DNA of 64,000 nt from Prosthecobacter debontii (GCF_900167535.1 NZ_FUYE01000001.1:496001-560000); one strand, 5' to 3'. Positions 16,773 to 26,094 are shown, counted from the first letter of the stretch. The notes: generated by a model not told the origin, from the letters alone. Program-made: numbers and translations.

Positions 16773-17333
16773 ATGCCTTTGGTTTCTATCAAATGCCCGC
16801 ATTGCGAGGCCGCTGTTCAGATTCAGGTGACTTCAGTCGCCCGGTCGCGGCCTTGTCCTGCCTGCCAGCAACCGCTGATGCTGCAGGTGGCGGAGCGTGC
16901 TTCAGGAGTGAAGCGTAAAGCGTTGTTAGTGGCAGATGCTCCTGCGTCCGATGCGCCTGCCCCCAAGCAGGACATGTTTGAACAGCGGGCTTTCAAAGGG
17001 GAGGCTTTTGATCGCATGCGGGCAGACCCTGAGTTGATCAGGGCGAAGCGGCGGCTCATTTATGGGGCAGCTACGGTGGCGGCCTTGGTCGTCATCGCGA
17101 CGGTCTGGAGCATTTTTTCCAGTTGGAACCGCGCTCCGGGAGAGCCCGCTGCCCGTGCCTTGCCCGAGGAAGCTGTCGCAGCTCCCGAGGCCTTGGTGAC
17201 GCCCACGGAGGGCTTGCCCACATCGGCTCATAAACAGCAAGCCGTGGCGCCGATGTTCTCTCGGCCGGTGGATTTTGAGCAGATCGTTAAGCGTCGCCAA
17301 TCCGAACTAGGAGCGAGCTTTGGTGGTGAATGA
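16773..17333 (+). CDS. Zinc-ribbon single-pass membrane protein
   Basis: 186 residues. The N-terminus carries a zinc-ribbon with two Cys pairs, CPHC (residues 8-11) and CPAC (about 28-31), like the MJ0042-type ribbon found at the start of many PVC and deltaproteobacterial proteins. A single membrane span follows at about residues 91-113 (LIYGAATVAALVVIATVW), and then a Pro/Ala-rich extracytoplasmic tail. There is no enzymatic domain, so the ribbon would face the cytoplasm. It lies 127 bp downstream of the TonB receptor and 103 bp upstream of the DUF1501 gene and could belong to either unit. The leader is strongly pyrimidine-rich (cttccccccccgtattcc). Confidence 0.65.
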   Translation: MPLVSIKCPHCEAAVQIQVTSVARSRPCPACQQPLMLQVAERASGVKRKALLVADAPASDAPAPKQDMFEQRAFKGEAFDRMRADPELIRAKRRLIYGAATVAALVVIATVWSIFSSWNRAPGEPAARALPEEAVAAPEALVTPTEGLPTSAHKQQAVAPMFSRPVDFEQIVKRRQSELGASFGGE

Positions 17334-17436
17334 TGGGCAAAAGTTGTTCAGAAAAAACTTTTTCCGAATCTGCAAGAAGCCAATTTAGGGGGCGTAATTC
17401 CCAACGGACAGTTTAAACCCCTCGCCCCTCCCGCAT

Positions 17437-18771
17437 ATGAAAATGCACCCTCATTGTCAAGGCAATCACATTGATCTCCGTGTCGGAGCCAGTCGTCGCG
17501 ACTTTCTTTATGTCGGCATGATGGGCGGGCTCGGCTTGACGTTGCCAAATCTGCTTCGTCTCCAGGCTTCTCAGGCCATTCCAGATGTCGAAAGCTTCAA
17601 GCCGATCGCGGATTCCATCATCCACATCTACCTGCCAGGTGGGATGGCACAGCATGAGTCGTGGGATCCGAAGCCGTTCGCTTCCCCAGACTATCGTGGC
17701 CCTTATACCCCGATCAAGACCTCCATCCCAGGGGAGTATGTGGGCGAGAAGTTCCAGAAGATCGCCAAGATCATGAACAAGCTGACGGTGATCCGCAGCA
17801 TGACTCACGGTGAGGCAGCTCATGAGCGTGGCACACATAATATGTTCACCGGGTATCGCCCCAGCCCGGCGATCAAGTTCCCTAGCTTCGGTTCCGTGAT
17901 TTCCCATGAGCAGGGCTCACGCAATAACCTGCCTCCTTATGTGGCGGTGCCCAACGTGTTCGCGCCTGACCAGGGCACCGGCTACATGAGCAGCGCCTAC
18001 GGGCCTTTCGCTCTGGGGAGTGACCCGGCGGATAAGAACTTCACGGTGCGTGACCTGTTGACGCCGAAAGATATCGACGACAAACGCTTTGACCGTCGCC
18101 GCTCCCTGCTGAGCACCGTGGATGAGCACTTCCGCACCGTCGAAAAGGCGGATTCCATCAGTGCCATGGATAGCTTTTATCAGTCCGCCTATGGCCTGAT
18201 CAGCAGCAGCCAAGCTCGTGAAGCTTTCGACCTGAATAAAGAAACCGCTAAGCTGCGTGATGAATACGGTCGTAACAGCGCCGGTCAGCGTTTCTTGCTC
18301 GCCCGCCGTCTGGTGGAAGCTGGCGTGCGCATGGTGTCGGTGAACTTCGGTAGCTGGGACCACCACAGCAATATCAAAGGCTCCTTTGATCGCCAAGCGC
18401 CTGAGTTCGACATGGCCTTTGCCCGCCTCATCACCGACCTGGAAGAGCGGGGCATGCTGAAGCGCACCCTGGTGCTCGTCAGTTCTGAATTTGGCCGCAC
18501 GCCGAAGATCAACGGCACCAATGGCCGTGACCACTGGCCACGTGTCTTCTCCGTGGCGATGGCTGGCGGTGGCGTGAAGGAAGGTTACATCCACGGGGCA
18601 TCGGATGCCCTCGGTGGTGAGCCTGATCGCGACGCTGTGGGCCCTGAAGATCTCGCTAAGACCATGTATCGTCTCCTCGGCATCAATGGTGAAAAACGCA
18701 TCATGTCGGATGGCGGTCGCCCCGTGGACATCGTCAATGGTGGCCGCATCATGAATGAGTTGATCGCCTGA
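17437..18771 (+). CDS. DUF1501 domain protein, Tat-exported
   Basis: 444 residues. The twin-arginine signal SRRDFLYVGMMGGLG is at residues ~19-33, so export is in folded form. The body shows the DUF1501 pattern: IHIYLPGGMAQHESWDPKP near the start, TVIRSMTHGEAAHERGTHNM, VNFGSWDHHSNIKGSFDRQ and VLVSSEFGRTPKINGTNGRD. DUF1501 is related to the alkaline-phosphatase/sulfatase fold and is abundant in Planctomycetes and Verrucomicrobia. In those genomes it usually lies next to a PSCyt1/DUF1549/DUF1553 gene, and the biochemical role is unknown. Here its usual partner sits 20 kb away at 39169. A strong terminator follows the gene. Confidence 0.85.
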   Translation: MKMHPHCQGNHIDLRVGASRRDFLYVGMMGGLGLTLPNLLRLQASQAIPDVESFKPIADSIIHIYLPGGMAQHESWDPKPFASPDYRGPYTPIKTSIPGEYVGEKFQKIAKIMNKLTVIRSMTHGEAAHERGTHNMFTGYRPSPAIKFPSFGSVISHEQGSRNNLPPYVAVPNVFAPDQGTGYMSSAYGPFALGSDPADKNFTVRDLLTPKDIDDKRFDRRRSLLSTVDEHFRTVEKADSISAMDSFYQSAYGLISSSQAREAFDLNKETAKLRDEYGRNSAGQRFLLARRLVEAGVRMVSVNFGSWDHHSNIKGSFDRQAPEFDMAFARLITDLEERGMLKRTLVLVSSEFGRTPKINGTNGRDHWPRVFSVAMAGGGVKEGYIHGASDALGGEPDRDAVGPEDLAKTMYRLLGINGEKRIMSDGGRPVDIVNGGRIMNELIA

Positions 18772-18799
18772 CCGATCTCACAGGTTTAGACCCTTTTCG

Positions 18800-18826
18800 G
18801 GCGGTGTGGAGACACTCCACACCGCC
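18800..18826 (+). terminator. Rho-independent terminator after the DUF1501 gene
   Basis: Perfect 12-bp stem ggcggtgtggag / ctccacaccgcc with a 3-nt loop and a T-rich tail (ttcttctt). It lies 28 bp after the DUF1501 stop. Confidence 0.9.
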
Positions 18827-18919
18827 TTCTTCTTGAGAGGGGTGAGGCCTAACCATGATGCTTTTCTGTTAAAAAGCCTCTTTTTGACTCCGTAGTAAGT
18901 CCCGTCGCTATTTTTCCTC

Positions 18920-21355
18920 ATGAACCTCCGCTCTCTCGCCACCCTGCTTTCGATGTCGCTTCTCGGAGCCGCCTCGGTGCATGCCGCCTACCCGGAATTT
19001 AACACCCTGAAGCCGAATGGAGCTCAGCGTGGCTCGGAGGTGAAACTGACCCTCACCGGCAATCGGCTCAATGATTTCGAAAGTCTCATCTTCTTCTCCC
19101 CAGGCTTCACGCAGAAGAGCGTGGAAAAAGTGGAGAATAACAAAGTGGAAGTGACTGTCGCGGTCGCGCCCAATGTGGAACTGGGGAATCACCTCTTCCG
19201 CGTGCGCACCCGCAGTGGTGTCTCTCATGGCCGTCAGTTCTTTGTCGGGCCGTATCCGAATGTGGAGGATAAAGAGCCCAACTCTCAGATCGACACGGCT
19301 CAGACCATCGAGATGAACCAGACCATCGAAGGACTGATTACCAGTGAAGATGTGGACTACTACAAGGTCACGGTGAAAAAGGGGCAGCGCATCAGCCTGG
19401 AGGTGGATGGCCTGCGTCTGGGTTACACCGTTTTTGATCCCTACGTCGCCATCTTGGACAAGGACCGCTTTGAAAAGGCCTTCTCGGATGACACCATCCT
19501 GCACCGTCAGGACGGCTATTGCTCCTATGTGGCTGACTATGATGGTGACTATTACATCATGGTGCGGGATTCCTCGTATCGTGGTGGTAACACCAGCTTC
19601 TACCGCCTGCACGTGGGCAGCTTCCGCCGCTCAGATGTCGTTTATCCAGCCGGGGGGGCGCTGGGCAGCACGACCAAGGTGCGCTTCATCGATGCCGCAG
19701 GTTCCTTTGAAGAGGATGTGAAGCTGCCTGATGTTGAAGATCCTAACTTTGCCTTGTTTTCCAAAGGTGCCGAGGCCGCTCCCTCCGGTAATCCCTTCCG
19801 CCTCGTGCCGTATGGCAACTCCTTGGAAGTGGAGCCTAACAATGATTTCAAATCCGCCACCGTGGTGACCACCGGTGAGCCGGTAGCGCTCAACGGCATC
19901 ATTGAGACGCCTGGAGATGTCGATGTTTTCAAAATCGCCTTGAAGAAAGATCAGCAGGTCGTGCTCCAAGCCTATGCGCAGAGCCTGGGTTCCCCCCTGG
20001 ATAGCGTCATCATCATCTACAATGAAAAAGGCGGTAACGTCGGTAGCAATGACGATGGCGGTGGTCGGCGCCGTTTAGATAGCAAGCAGGTCTTCAAAGT
20101 GCCTGCCGATGGAAATTACTTCGTGCGTGTTTCCGATCACCTGGAGCGTGGTGGGCCTAACTACGTGTATCGCATCGAGATGGTGGCCAGCCAGCCTGAG
20201 CTGACCTTCGCTTCTCCGCACTATTCGGTGAACGATTCCCACTATCGCCAGTTCATCGCCATCCCTCGCGGCGGGCGCATGGCGTTGTTGGAAAACTTCT
20301 CCCGCAGCAACGTCGGCGGAGACTTCAAATTTGAAGCGCCCGGGATGCCTCAAGGGGTAAAGCTGCTCACGGATGTGGCTCCGAAGGATCAACCCGGCAT
20401 GCCGCTGGTCTTTGAAGCTGCGCCTGATGCACCCCTCGGTCATGCCACGGTACCGGTGAAGCTCACCGCCCTGGACCCCAATGTGAAGGTCGTCGGGCAG
20501 ATGCGTCAGGAGTTCGATGTCGTCCGCCAAGGGAACGTGGTTTACCTCACGGAGTTCCAGGACAAGCTGCCGGTGGCCGTGGTGGAAGAAGCGCCTTATT
20601 CCCTCGAGATCGAAAAACCCAAGGTTCCACTCGTTAATGTGGGCTTGCTGAACCTGCGCGTCGTCGCCAAGCGCAAAGAAGGCTTCAAAGCCCCCATCCG
20701 TGTGCTCATGGTCTGGAAGCCGAATGGCATCAGCACCCTCGGTGAGCAAACCATTCCTGAAGGGCAAAACGAGTGCACCTTTGTGCTGGATGCCAGTGGT
20801 AATGTCCCGGCGGGTACCTGGAACTTTGTGGTCATGGGGGAGGCCGATGCAGGCAATGGCCGTATCTACAACGCCTCACCCTTCTGTGAAGTGACCACCA
20901 CCCCGGCCTATGTCAATGCCCCCGCCATCCCGCTCGTCGCTGTGGAGCAGGGCCAGGAAACCATCATGGTGGCCAAGATGGAGAATCTGAAGCCCTTCGA
21001 AGGTGAAGCGGTGGCTTCCATCGTCGGTGTGCCAGAGACCATCCCGATCGAGACCGCCAAGATCACCAAAGACACCAAGGAAGTGGCCTTCAAAGTGAAG
21101 ACGACCGACAAATCCCCGGTCGGCAAGCAGGCCAACCTTTTCGTGCGTGTTGAGATCCCTGTTGAAGGCGGCACCACCACCCATCGTGTGGCTCTCGGTT
21201 CCACCCTGCGCATTGATGCCCCACGTAAAGTGGTGGCCAAACCGGCTGTGGTCGCTGAGAACAAACCGAAGGAAGCTCCCAAAGCCGCCGCCGCTCCCCC
21301 AAAACCCCTGTCCCGTCTGGAACAGCTCCGCATGGAAGCTGCGGGGGGTAAATAA
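18920..21355 (+). CDS. Secreted protein with two PPC (pre-peptidase C-terminal) domains
   Basis: 811 residues with a signal peptide ending at about SVHAA (residue ~23). The first domain is beta-rich (RGSEVKLTLTGNRLNDFESL). Two PPC-type domains follow: DVDYYKVTVKKGQRISLEVD with DPYVAILDKDRF, and DVDVFKIALKKDQQVVLQA with NEKGGNVGSNDDGG. The C-terminal half is made of beta-sandwich segments and ends in a Lys/Pro/Ala-rich linker. PPC domains are non-catalytic beta modules of secreted enzymes. In Verrucomicrobia such proteins commonly accompany DUF1501 and DUF1549/DUF1553 genes, which agrees with its position here. No protease motif was seen. Confidence 0.8.
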   Translation: MNLRSLATLLSMSLLGAASVHAAYPEFNTLKPNGAQRGSEVKLTLTGNRLNDFESLIFFSPGFTQKSVEKVENNKVEVTVAVAPNVELGNHLFRVRTRSGVSHGRQFFVGPYPNVEDKEPNSQIDTAQTIEMNQTIEGLITSEDVDYYKVTVKKGQRISLEVDGLRLGYTVFDPYVAILDKDRFEKAFSDDTILHRQDGYCSYVADYDGDYYIMVRDSSYRGGNTSFYRLHVGSFRRSDVVYPAGGALGSTTKVRFIDAAGSFEEDVKLPDVEDPNFALFSKGAEAAPSGNPFRLVPYGNSLEVEPNNDFKSATVVTTGEPVALNGIIETPGDVDVFKIALKKDQQVVLQAYAQSLGSPLDSVIIIYNEKGGNVGSNDDGGGRRRLDSKQVFKVPADGNYFVRVSDHLERGGPNYVYRIEMVASQPELTFASPHYSVNDSHYRQFIAIPRGGRMALLENFSRSNVGGDFKFEAPGMPQGVKLLTDVAPKDQPGMPLVFEAAPDAPLGHATVPVKLTALDPNVKVVGQMRQEFDVVRQGNVVYLTEFQDKLPVAVVEEAPYSLEIEKPKVPLVNVGLLNLRVVAKRKEGFKAPIRVLMVWKPNGISTLGEQTIPEGQNECTFVLDASGNVPAGTWNFVVMGEADAGNGRIYNASPFCEVTTTPAYVNAPAIPLVAVEQGQETIMVAKMENLKPFEGEAVASIVGVPETIPIETAKITKDTKEVAFKVKTTDKSPVGKQANLFVRVEIPVEGGTTTHRVALGSTLRIDAPRKVVAKPAVVAENKPKEAPKAAAAPPKPLSRLEQLRMEAAGGK

Positions 21356-21389
21356 TCGCCAAGTTTGTTTGGCTAACCTTGGATTCAAC

Positions 21390-21419
21390 AACCCAGAAAA
21401 GAGCCCTCTTCTCTGGGTT
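21390..21419 (+). terminator. Rho-independent terminator after the PPC gene
   Basis: Stem aacccaga / tctgggtt, extended by further partial pairing (aaag with cttc), directly followed by a T-run (ttttt). It lies 35 bp after the PPC-domain stop. Confidence 0.8.
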
Positions 21420-21516
21420 TTTTGTGTCTGGGTATGAGGAGTTCCCAGGACGATATGCCTCGCTCTTCATCGCAGAGTCTGCCGCATCTCGGAGCTTGGG
21501 GACCATGGGCAGGTAG

Positions 21517-21537
21517 GGCACGTTGTCCCAACGTGCC
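21517..21537. repeat. REP-like palindrome
   Basis: Perfect 8-bp stem ggcacgtt / aacgtgcc with a 5-nt loop (gtccc). It lies in the convergent gap between the PPC-domain and double-VWA genes, after the terminator, so it is probably an intergenic repeat element. The rest of this gap (21356-21786) contains no gene. Confidence 0.5.
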
Positions 21538-21601
21538 GTGGATGTTCCATGGCAAGATGACCTGTTGAGTTGTCAGATTGGCTTGTCGAAGAGGTCACTT
21601 C

Positions 21602-21786
21602 GAAGTGGCCCGCACACTCCGTGTGCGGAAAGCCGTCTAGCAGGCCAGACGAGACGGTGAACCCATGAGGCCTTGCAGAGGGATATCAGGAGGCTGGAGA
21701 TGGAGAGACTTCAGGACCGGTGGAGATTACATTCCCCACTCAGACTTCGGAGCGGTAACCCGCACACGGAGTGTGCGGACCACTTC
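21602..21786. repeat. MITE-like element with 27-bp terminal inverted repeats
   Basis: 21602-21628 and the reverse complement of 21760-21786 are identical in 26 of 27 positions: GAAGTGG, then C or T, then CCGCACAC-TCC-GTGTGCGG. Each arm is itself a hairpin (8-bp stem, 3-nt loop). The 131 bp between the arms has no coding capacity. The right arm ends immediately before the stop codon (21787-21789) of the double-VWA gene. No target-site duplication is evident. It could be a miniature transposable element, a REP doublet (BIME), or a bidirectional termination and mRNA-end structure for the convergent genes. Confidence 0.55.
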
Positions 21787-24297
21787 TCAAACCCTTCGCA
21801 GCAGAATGCCGCCGAGGAGCAGGACCAGGGCGAGCCAGGCAAACCAGGAGGCGATGGGGCGGAGCTGGAAGGCGGGGGGGAGGGCTGCGGTGAGGGTGGC
21901 GGGCTGGTAGGAGGCGAGGGTGGTCAGGGGAGCGGCGGGTTGGCCATCCAGGCGATATTCATTCGGGTAGGCGGCGTGGTAGTGACGCACTTCCAGCTTG
22001 TCGTGGTCGCGATCATGCAGACGCAGGGCGATGTGCTGGCGGGTGCCTAACGGCAGAATGGCGGCATAACGACCGAGGCCGGTTTCCTCCACCTGGACGG
22101 GGAAGGCGCTGCCGTTTTCATCCAGGGCCTGGGCTTCGATGCGCAGACCGGAGAGTGGTGTTTCGTTTTCATCCCGGCGATCCAACCGCACCTGCCAGCG
22201 GCCCTCGCTGATCTCGCTGCGGGTGTCCAGGCCCTGACGATCCATCTTGCGGACGATGCCGCGCAGCACTTGGGCCCAGAAACGGCCACAGCCATCCCAG
22301 GCCAGCCACTCGCCGCCCCAGACCTCGGTGAGGTCACCGGTGTAGGCCAACCCCATGCCGAGGCCGAATCGACCGACCGCGAGCAGGGGATCGCCATTCT
22401 CGGCGGTGAGCAGCACCTGCACGGCGGGTTTGGCCTCCGTCATGACGTAACCCAGCGTGACGGGCAGGCCATCGGCATCATAACCGGCCAGCATGGGATG
22501 CTCACTGACCTGGATGTGGGGGAAGAGACCTTCTTGGGTGGCGGACTTGGAGGCTTGTGTGGTTTCCTTGGTGAAGATCTGCGGCAGGGATTCGGCTTCG
22601 TTACTTTCGTAGTAACGGCCATGGCCGACCTCAGCGATCTGCTGGAGGAGATCGGCAGCAGCCCCCTGACCGAGACCGATGGTGGAGACGGTGATGCCGG
22701 AGTCGGCCATCTGCTGGGTGAGACCGATGTGATCCGCCTCCTGGGTCTGGCCATCGGTGAGACAGATCATGTGCTTCACCTTCGCGCTGGTGCGTTCCAG
22801 CATGTCACGCCCGGCTTCCATGGCAGGATACATGAAGGTACCGCCATTGGCTTCCAGGGAATCTATGGCCGCCAGGATGGTGCCGAGCTGTGAGGCCGGC
22901 GTCATGTCACACACCACCTGAGCCGCCCCGTCAAAACCGATGACGGCAATCTGATCTCGTGCGGAAAGCAGCTCTGCCGCGCTCTTGGCCGCCTGCCGTG
23001 CTAGAGCGATGGGCTCACCCTGCATGGAGCCGCTCTTATCCATGACGAGGACCATGGCCAGGGAGGGCTTTTCCTTTTCCTTCTCGTAACGAGAGACGAG
23101 CGGCAGCACCTCCTCCACCGGGGTTTTATAATAACCGCCGAGGCCGAAGCTGTTATCACTGCCCAACATCACCAGACCGCCGCCGAAGTCAGCCACATAG
23201 CTGCGCAGCAGATTCATCTGGCGGGTCGTCATGTCCGTGGCGGGGAAATTCGCAATGACGACGGCATCGAAGGCCAGAAGCTCTTCCATACTATCGGGTA
23301 GGCCACGCTTGCCACGCATGTCCACCTCGAAGTCCTGCTCCTTCAGCGCTCGGGCGATGGCCCGCATCTCACGCTCTTTCTCATGCAAAACGAGGATGCG
23401 TGGCTGACCCTGCACATTGACGGTGAGGGAGGCCTGATTGTTGATGGGGAAATGATCCTGAGCAGGCACGATCTCAGCGCTCCAGACACCAGGACCCGGA
23501 GTGATCATCTCCTGATCAAAGGGCACTTTGATTTCTTCACCTGCCTTGAGTGAGGTGGTCTTTTCCTGAACCATCACGCCCTTGTTAAGCAGGCGCACGG
23601 TCGCTTGCATGTCGCGATTGGTTCGCACGCGGGCATTCAAGCGCAGCATCTCGCCCTGGAAGGCAAAGCTGGAGGTGCTTTCCAAGGCGACGAGGGCGGC
23701 CTCGGGCTGATCCAGAGACCCCAGTTTGACAAAGCGCACGTCCACATCCTCGCGCTGAAGCTGCTCCAGCGCCTCAGTCACCGAGTGATCCGTCTCCACG
23801 CCGTCACTGAAAAGGATGAGGCGTTTGGCTTTGCCCGCCGGGAAAGCGAGGCGAGCGCTGAGGAGGGAGTCCCCTAGACGAGACTCGGAGCGGTAAGCAT
23901 CATCCGCGAGACCTTTTTGCCAGCCTTCCAAAAGGGTGCGCAGCTCCGCCGGGGTCTTTTGCTCACGCACGCCTTTGGCTAGGGTATAGAGCGTGTAGCT
24001 ATCACCGGTGCGGAGTTGGTGGATGCCTTCTTCGATGGGCTGGAGTGCCTCCAGGGCGGACTTCAGCTCCACCGATTGAGAGACATCCACCACGAAGACC
24101 ACATGAGCGTCATCGGAGTGGTCGCGAATGTAGGGCTGGCACAAAGCCAGGGCGAGCAGGACGATGCCGAGCACACGCAGCGTGAACGAGGCGATCTTCA
24201 GTCCGCTGGGTCGATCCACCAGGGAGCGCCCATAGGCCAGCCCTGCTACGGCGAGCAGCAGGAGCCAGAGCAGAGGCGTGAAGGTGGTGAAAGTCAT
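21787..24297 (-). CDS. Membrane protein with two VWA domains and a GATase-like segment
   Basis: 836 residues. Two N-terminal membrane segments (residues ~7-23 and ~35-55) precede a VWA domain with VVFVVDVSQSV (DxSxS MIDAS). A glutamine-amidotransferase-like segment is next (DAVVIANFPATDM, YVADFGGGLVMLGSDNSFGL), then a second VWA domain with LAMVLVMDKSGSMQGEP and HMICLTDGQTQEADH. A C-terminal span (AWLALVLLLGGILL) closes the protein. VWA MIDAS domains bind divalent metal and mediate protein contacts. This is the last gene of the Bat-type operon, 24 bp after the BatA-type gene. Bat/MoxR systems act in envelope maturation or stress in studied bacteria, but the exact function here is unknown. Two VWA domains in one chain is the notable feature. 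Confidence 0.85.
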   Translation of the reverse strand: MTFTTFTPLLWLLLLAVAGLAYGRSLVDRPSGLKIASFTLRVLGIVLLALALCQPYIRDHSDDAHVVFVVDVSQSVELKSALEALQPIEEGIHQLRTGDSYTLYTLAKGVREQKTPAELRTLLEGWQKGLADDAYRSESRLGDSLLSARLAFPAGKAKRLILFSDGVETDHSVTEALEQLQREDVDVRFVKLGSLDQPEAALVALESTSSFAFQGEMLRLNARVRTNRDMQATVRLLNKGVMVQEKTTSLKAGEEIKVPFDQEMITPGPGVWSAEIVPAQDHFPINNQASLTVNVQGQPRILVLHEKEREMRAIARALKEQDFEVDMRGKRGLPDSMEELLAFDAVVIANFPATDMTTRQMNLLRSYVADFGGGLVMLGSDNSFGLGGYYKTPVEEVLPLVSRYEKEKEKPSLAMVLVMDKSGSMQGEPIALARQAAKSAAELLSARDQIAVIGFDGAAQVVCDMTPASQLGTILAAIDSLEANGGTFMYPAMEAGRDMLERTSAKVKHMICLTDGQTQEADHIGLTQQMADSGITVSTIGLGQGAAADLLQQIAEVGHGRYYESNEAESLPQIFTKETTQASKSATQEGLFPHIQVSEHPMLAGYDADGLPVTLGYVMTEAKPAVQVLLTAENGDPLLAVGRFGLGMGLAYTGDLTEVWGGEWLAWDGCGRFWAQVLRGIVRKMDRQGLDTRSEISEGRWQVRLDRRDENETPLSGLRIEAQALDENGSAFPVQVEETGLGRYAAILPLGTRQHIALRLHDRDHDKLEVRHYHAAYPNEYRLDGQPAAPLTTLASYQPATLTAALPPAFQLRPIASWFAWLALVLLLGGILLRRV

Positions 24298-24321
24298 GAA
24301 GGAGTGAAATGCAAAAAGGGG

Positions 24322-26094
24322 TTAGCCAACTTTCCGCCGATGATAGAGCGCGGACTCCGTGATGAGGGCGACTAGGCCCAGCACGAGCAGCCAGTAGCTG
24401 GGGGATTGACCCTGGGCGAGAGGGCGGGTGGTGCTTTGGAGGGTGGCATCGGCCGCGCCTGACTCGGATGGAGAGATGAGCGAGCACGCGATGACACTCT
24501 GACCCTGGCGATGGGTGGCGGTGTAAAAGCCGGTTTCTTCCAGACGCAGAGGTGTATCAGCAGTGAGTTTCAGTTCGGCTCCGGTGGGGGTGAGCACGGT
24601 GATTTCCTCCGCGGGAGCGGCTCCAGGAACGCTTGTGAGGGTGCCCGTGGGCAGGGTGGCGGCCAGAGGTGTCTCACGATGGCTGAGGTGCGCGGCGGCA
24701 TTGTGGGTGAGCACGGGAAACCATGCTGATAGGTAAAACTGAGCCGCTAAGGGATCGAGGTTAACGATACAATGCGTTAGGTCACCCTGACGTACGAGGT
24801 AGATCAAGGGCACTTGGGTTTCATCCGCCACCAGGATGACTGCTCCTGCGGGCGCTTTGAGCTGACGAGCCCCGGTGAAGTTGATCGTTTCCGCATCCAG
24901 GTAGCGCAGGAGGGCATGGTCTTTGATCTGCACCCGGGGCACCGGTGTGAGGATCTCCTCGCCGACTTCACTCCAGAGAGCGCTGGTGCCCTGAGGTTGA
25001 AAAATGAGGGAGGAGGCTGACTCCGGCGCACGACCCAGGGCGAGAAAGAGTCGGGCCGAGGCCGCATCTTCGGCCAAGGTGAGTTGCTGCTCACTCCGCT
25101 GAAAGGCCTGCACGGCATTCTGAAGAAAGAATGCATTGTCCGCCAGGACCCCGACGGGAAGCGGCTCACGAGGTGGGACCTGGAGCCAGACCTGATTGTC
25201 CAAAGCCAGTGCATCATCCAGTTCGATGCTCGTGCTCCAGCGTCCGGTGAGCGCATCCTCCAGCGTCAAGGTCACCGGAGCATTCAGACCGGGTCCCACC
25301 TTCAGCGGGATCAGTTTCACCAGATGATCGCTGTCCTCATGCTTCAAGGCAATGTCCACCGCAGTTTCTTCCTTGAAGGTGGATTGCAAGACGAGGAAAA
25401 GACCGAGGCGTAAGCCCTCTCCGGGCACAGGCCGTAGATCCGCCCGCACGATGCCGATGTTCGGTGCCTCCCCACCGATGCGGAGCACTTCCATGGTTTT
25501 GAGAAGCGTGGGGTCATCCACACAACCGTCGGTGATCAAAATCGCGCGAGTGTTTTTCAGCCCCTCTTCTCCGGCTTGGATCGAACGAAGCGCTTCCGCT
25601 CGCGAGGGAAGCTGAGAAGGAAGGATGCCATCCACGGCCTCTAGCAAGCTACGCCGATGTCGAGTGGGCTGGGCGCGAACGGTCAGTCGATCCGCCAGGG
25701 CGGCGACGGCCGCACGCTGACTGCCATTGAGGGCCGAGATGAGTTCCCGTGCTTTTTGTTGGGCCACGCTCAAGCGAGTGCCCCCACCGTCCCGTGCCGA
25801 CATGGAGGCTGAGTGGTCCACGATGATGAGTAAGTCCTTGCGTTCATCACCTTCTAGATCCGGTTCCGCCAAGGCCAAGGCAATGGCAGCAAAGGCTAAA
25901 GCCATTAGCAACAGCGACCACACGTCCCTCAAGCGTTTGAAGAGGGCTGAAGAGCGTTTCTCGGTGAAGATCTTCTGCCAGAGGAAATATGCGGTGACGG
26001 GTTTCTTTCGCGGGCGAACCTTCAAGAAATAAATGGCCGCTAGCGGGGCAATCGCCGCTAGGGTCCACAGGAGCGCTGGATTGAGAAAAGTCAC
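24322..26094 (-). CDS. BatA-type VWA membrane protein
   Basis: 590 residues from a GTG start at 26094, 10 bp after the DUF58 stop. The BatA N-terminal signature is clear: MTFLNPALLWTLAAIAPLAA, then FLKVRPRKKPV and a second span (LLLMALAFAAIALALAEPDL). A VWA domain follows with LLIIVDHSASMSARDGGGTR (MIDAS DHSAS) and ILITDGCVDDPT. The long C-terminal half is beta-rich, and a C-terminal span (YWLLVLGLVALITESALY) ends in a short basic tail. This architecture places the VWA domain in the periplasm between membrane anchors. It is part of the MoxR-DUF58-VWA set. The leader has no Shine-Dalgarno motif. Confidence 0.87.
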   Translation of the reverse strand: MTFLNPALLWTLAAIAPLAAIYFLKVRPRKKPVTAYFLWQKIFTEKRSSALFKRLRDVWSLLLMALAFAAIALALAEPDLEGDERKDLLIIVDHSASMSARDGGGTRLSVAQQKARELISALNGSQRAAVAALADRLTVRAQPTRHRRSLLEAVDGILPSQLPSRAEALRSIQAGEEGLKNTRAILITDGCVDDPTLLKTMEVLRIGGEAPNIGIVRADLRPVPGEGLRLGLFLVLQSTFKEETAVDIALKHEDSDHLVKLIPLKVGPGLNAPVTLTLEDALTGRWSTSIELDDALALDNQVWLQVPPREPLPVGVLADNAFFLQNAVQAFQRSEQQLTLAEDAASARLFLALGRAPESASSLIFQPQGTSALWSEVGEEILTPVPRVQIKDHALLRYLDAETINFTGARQLKAPAGAVILVADETQVPLIYLVRQGDLTHCIVNLDPLAAQFYLSAWFPVLTHNAAAHLSHRETPLAATLPTGTLTSVPGAAPAEEITVLTPTGAELKLTADTPLRLEETGFYTATHRQGQSVIACSLISPSESGAADATLQSTTRPLAQGQSPSYWLLVLGLVALITESALYHRRKVG

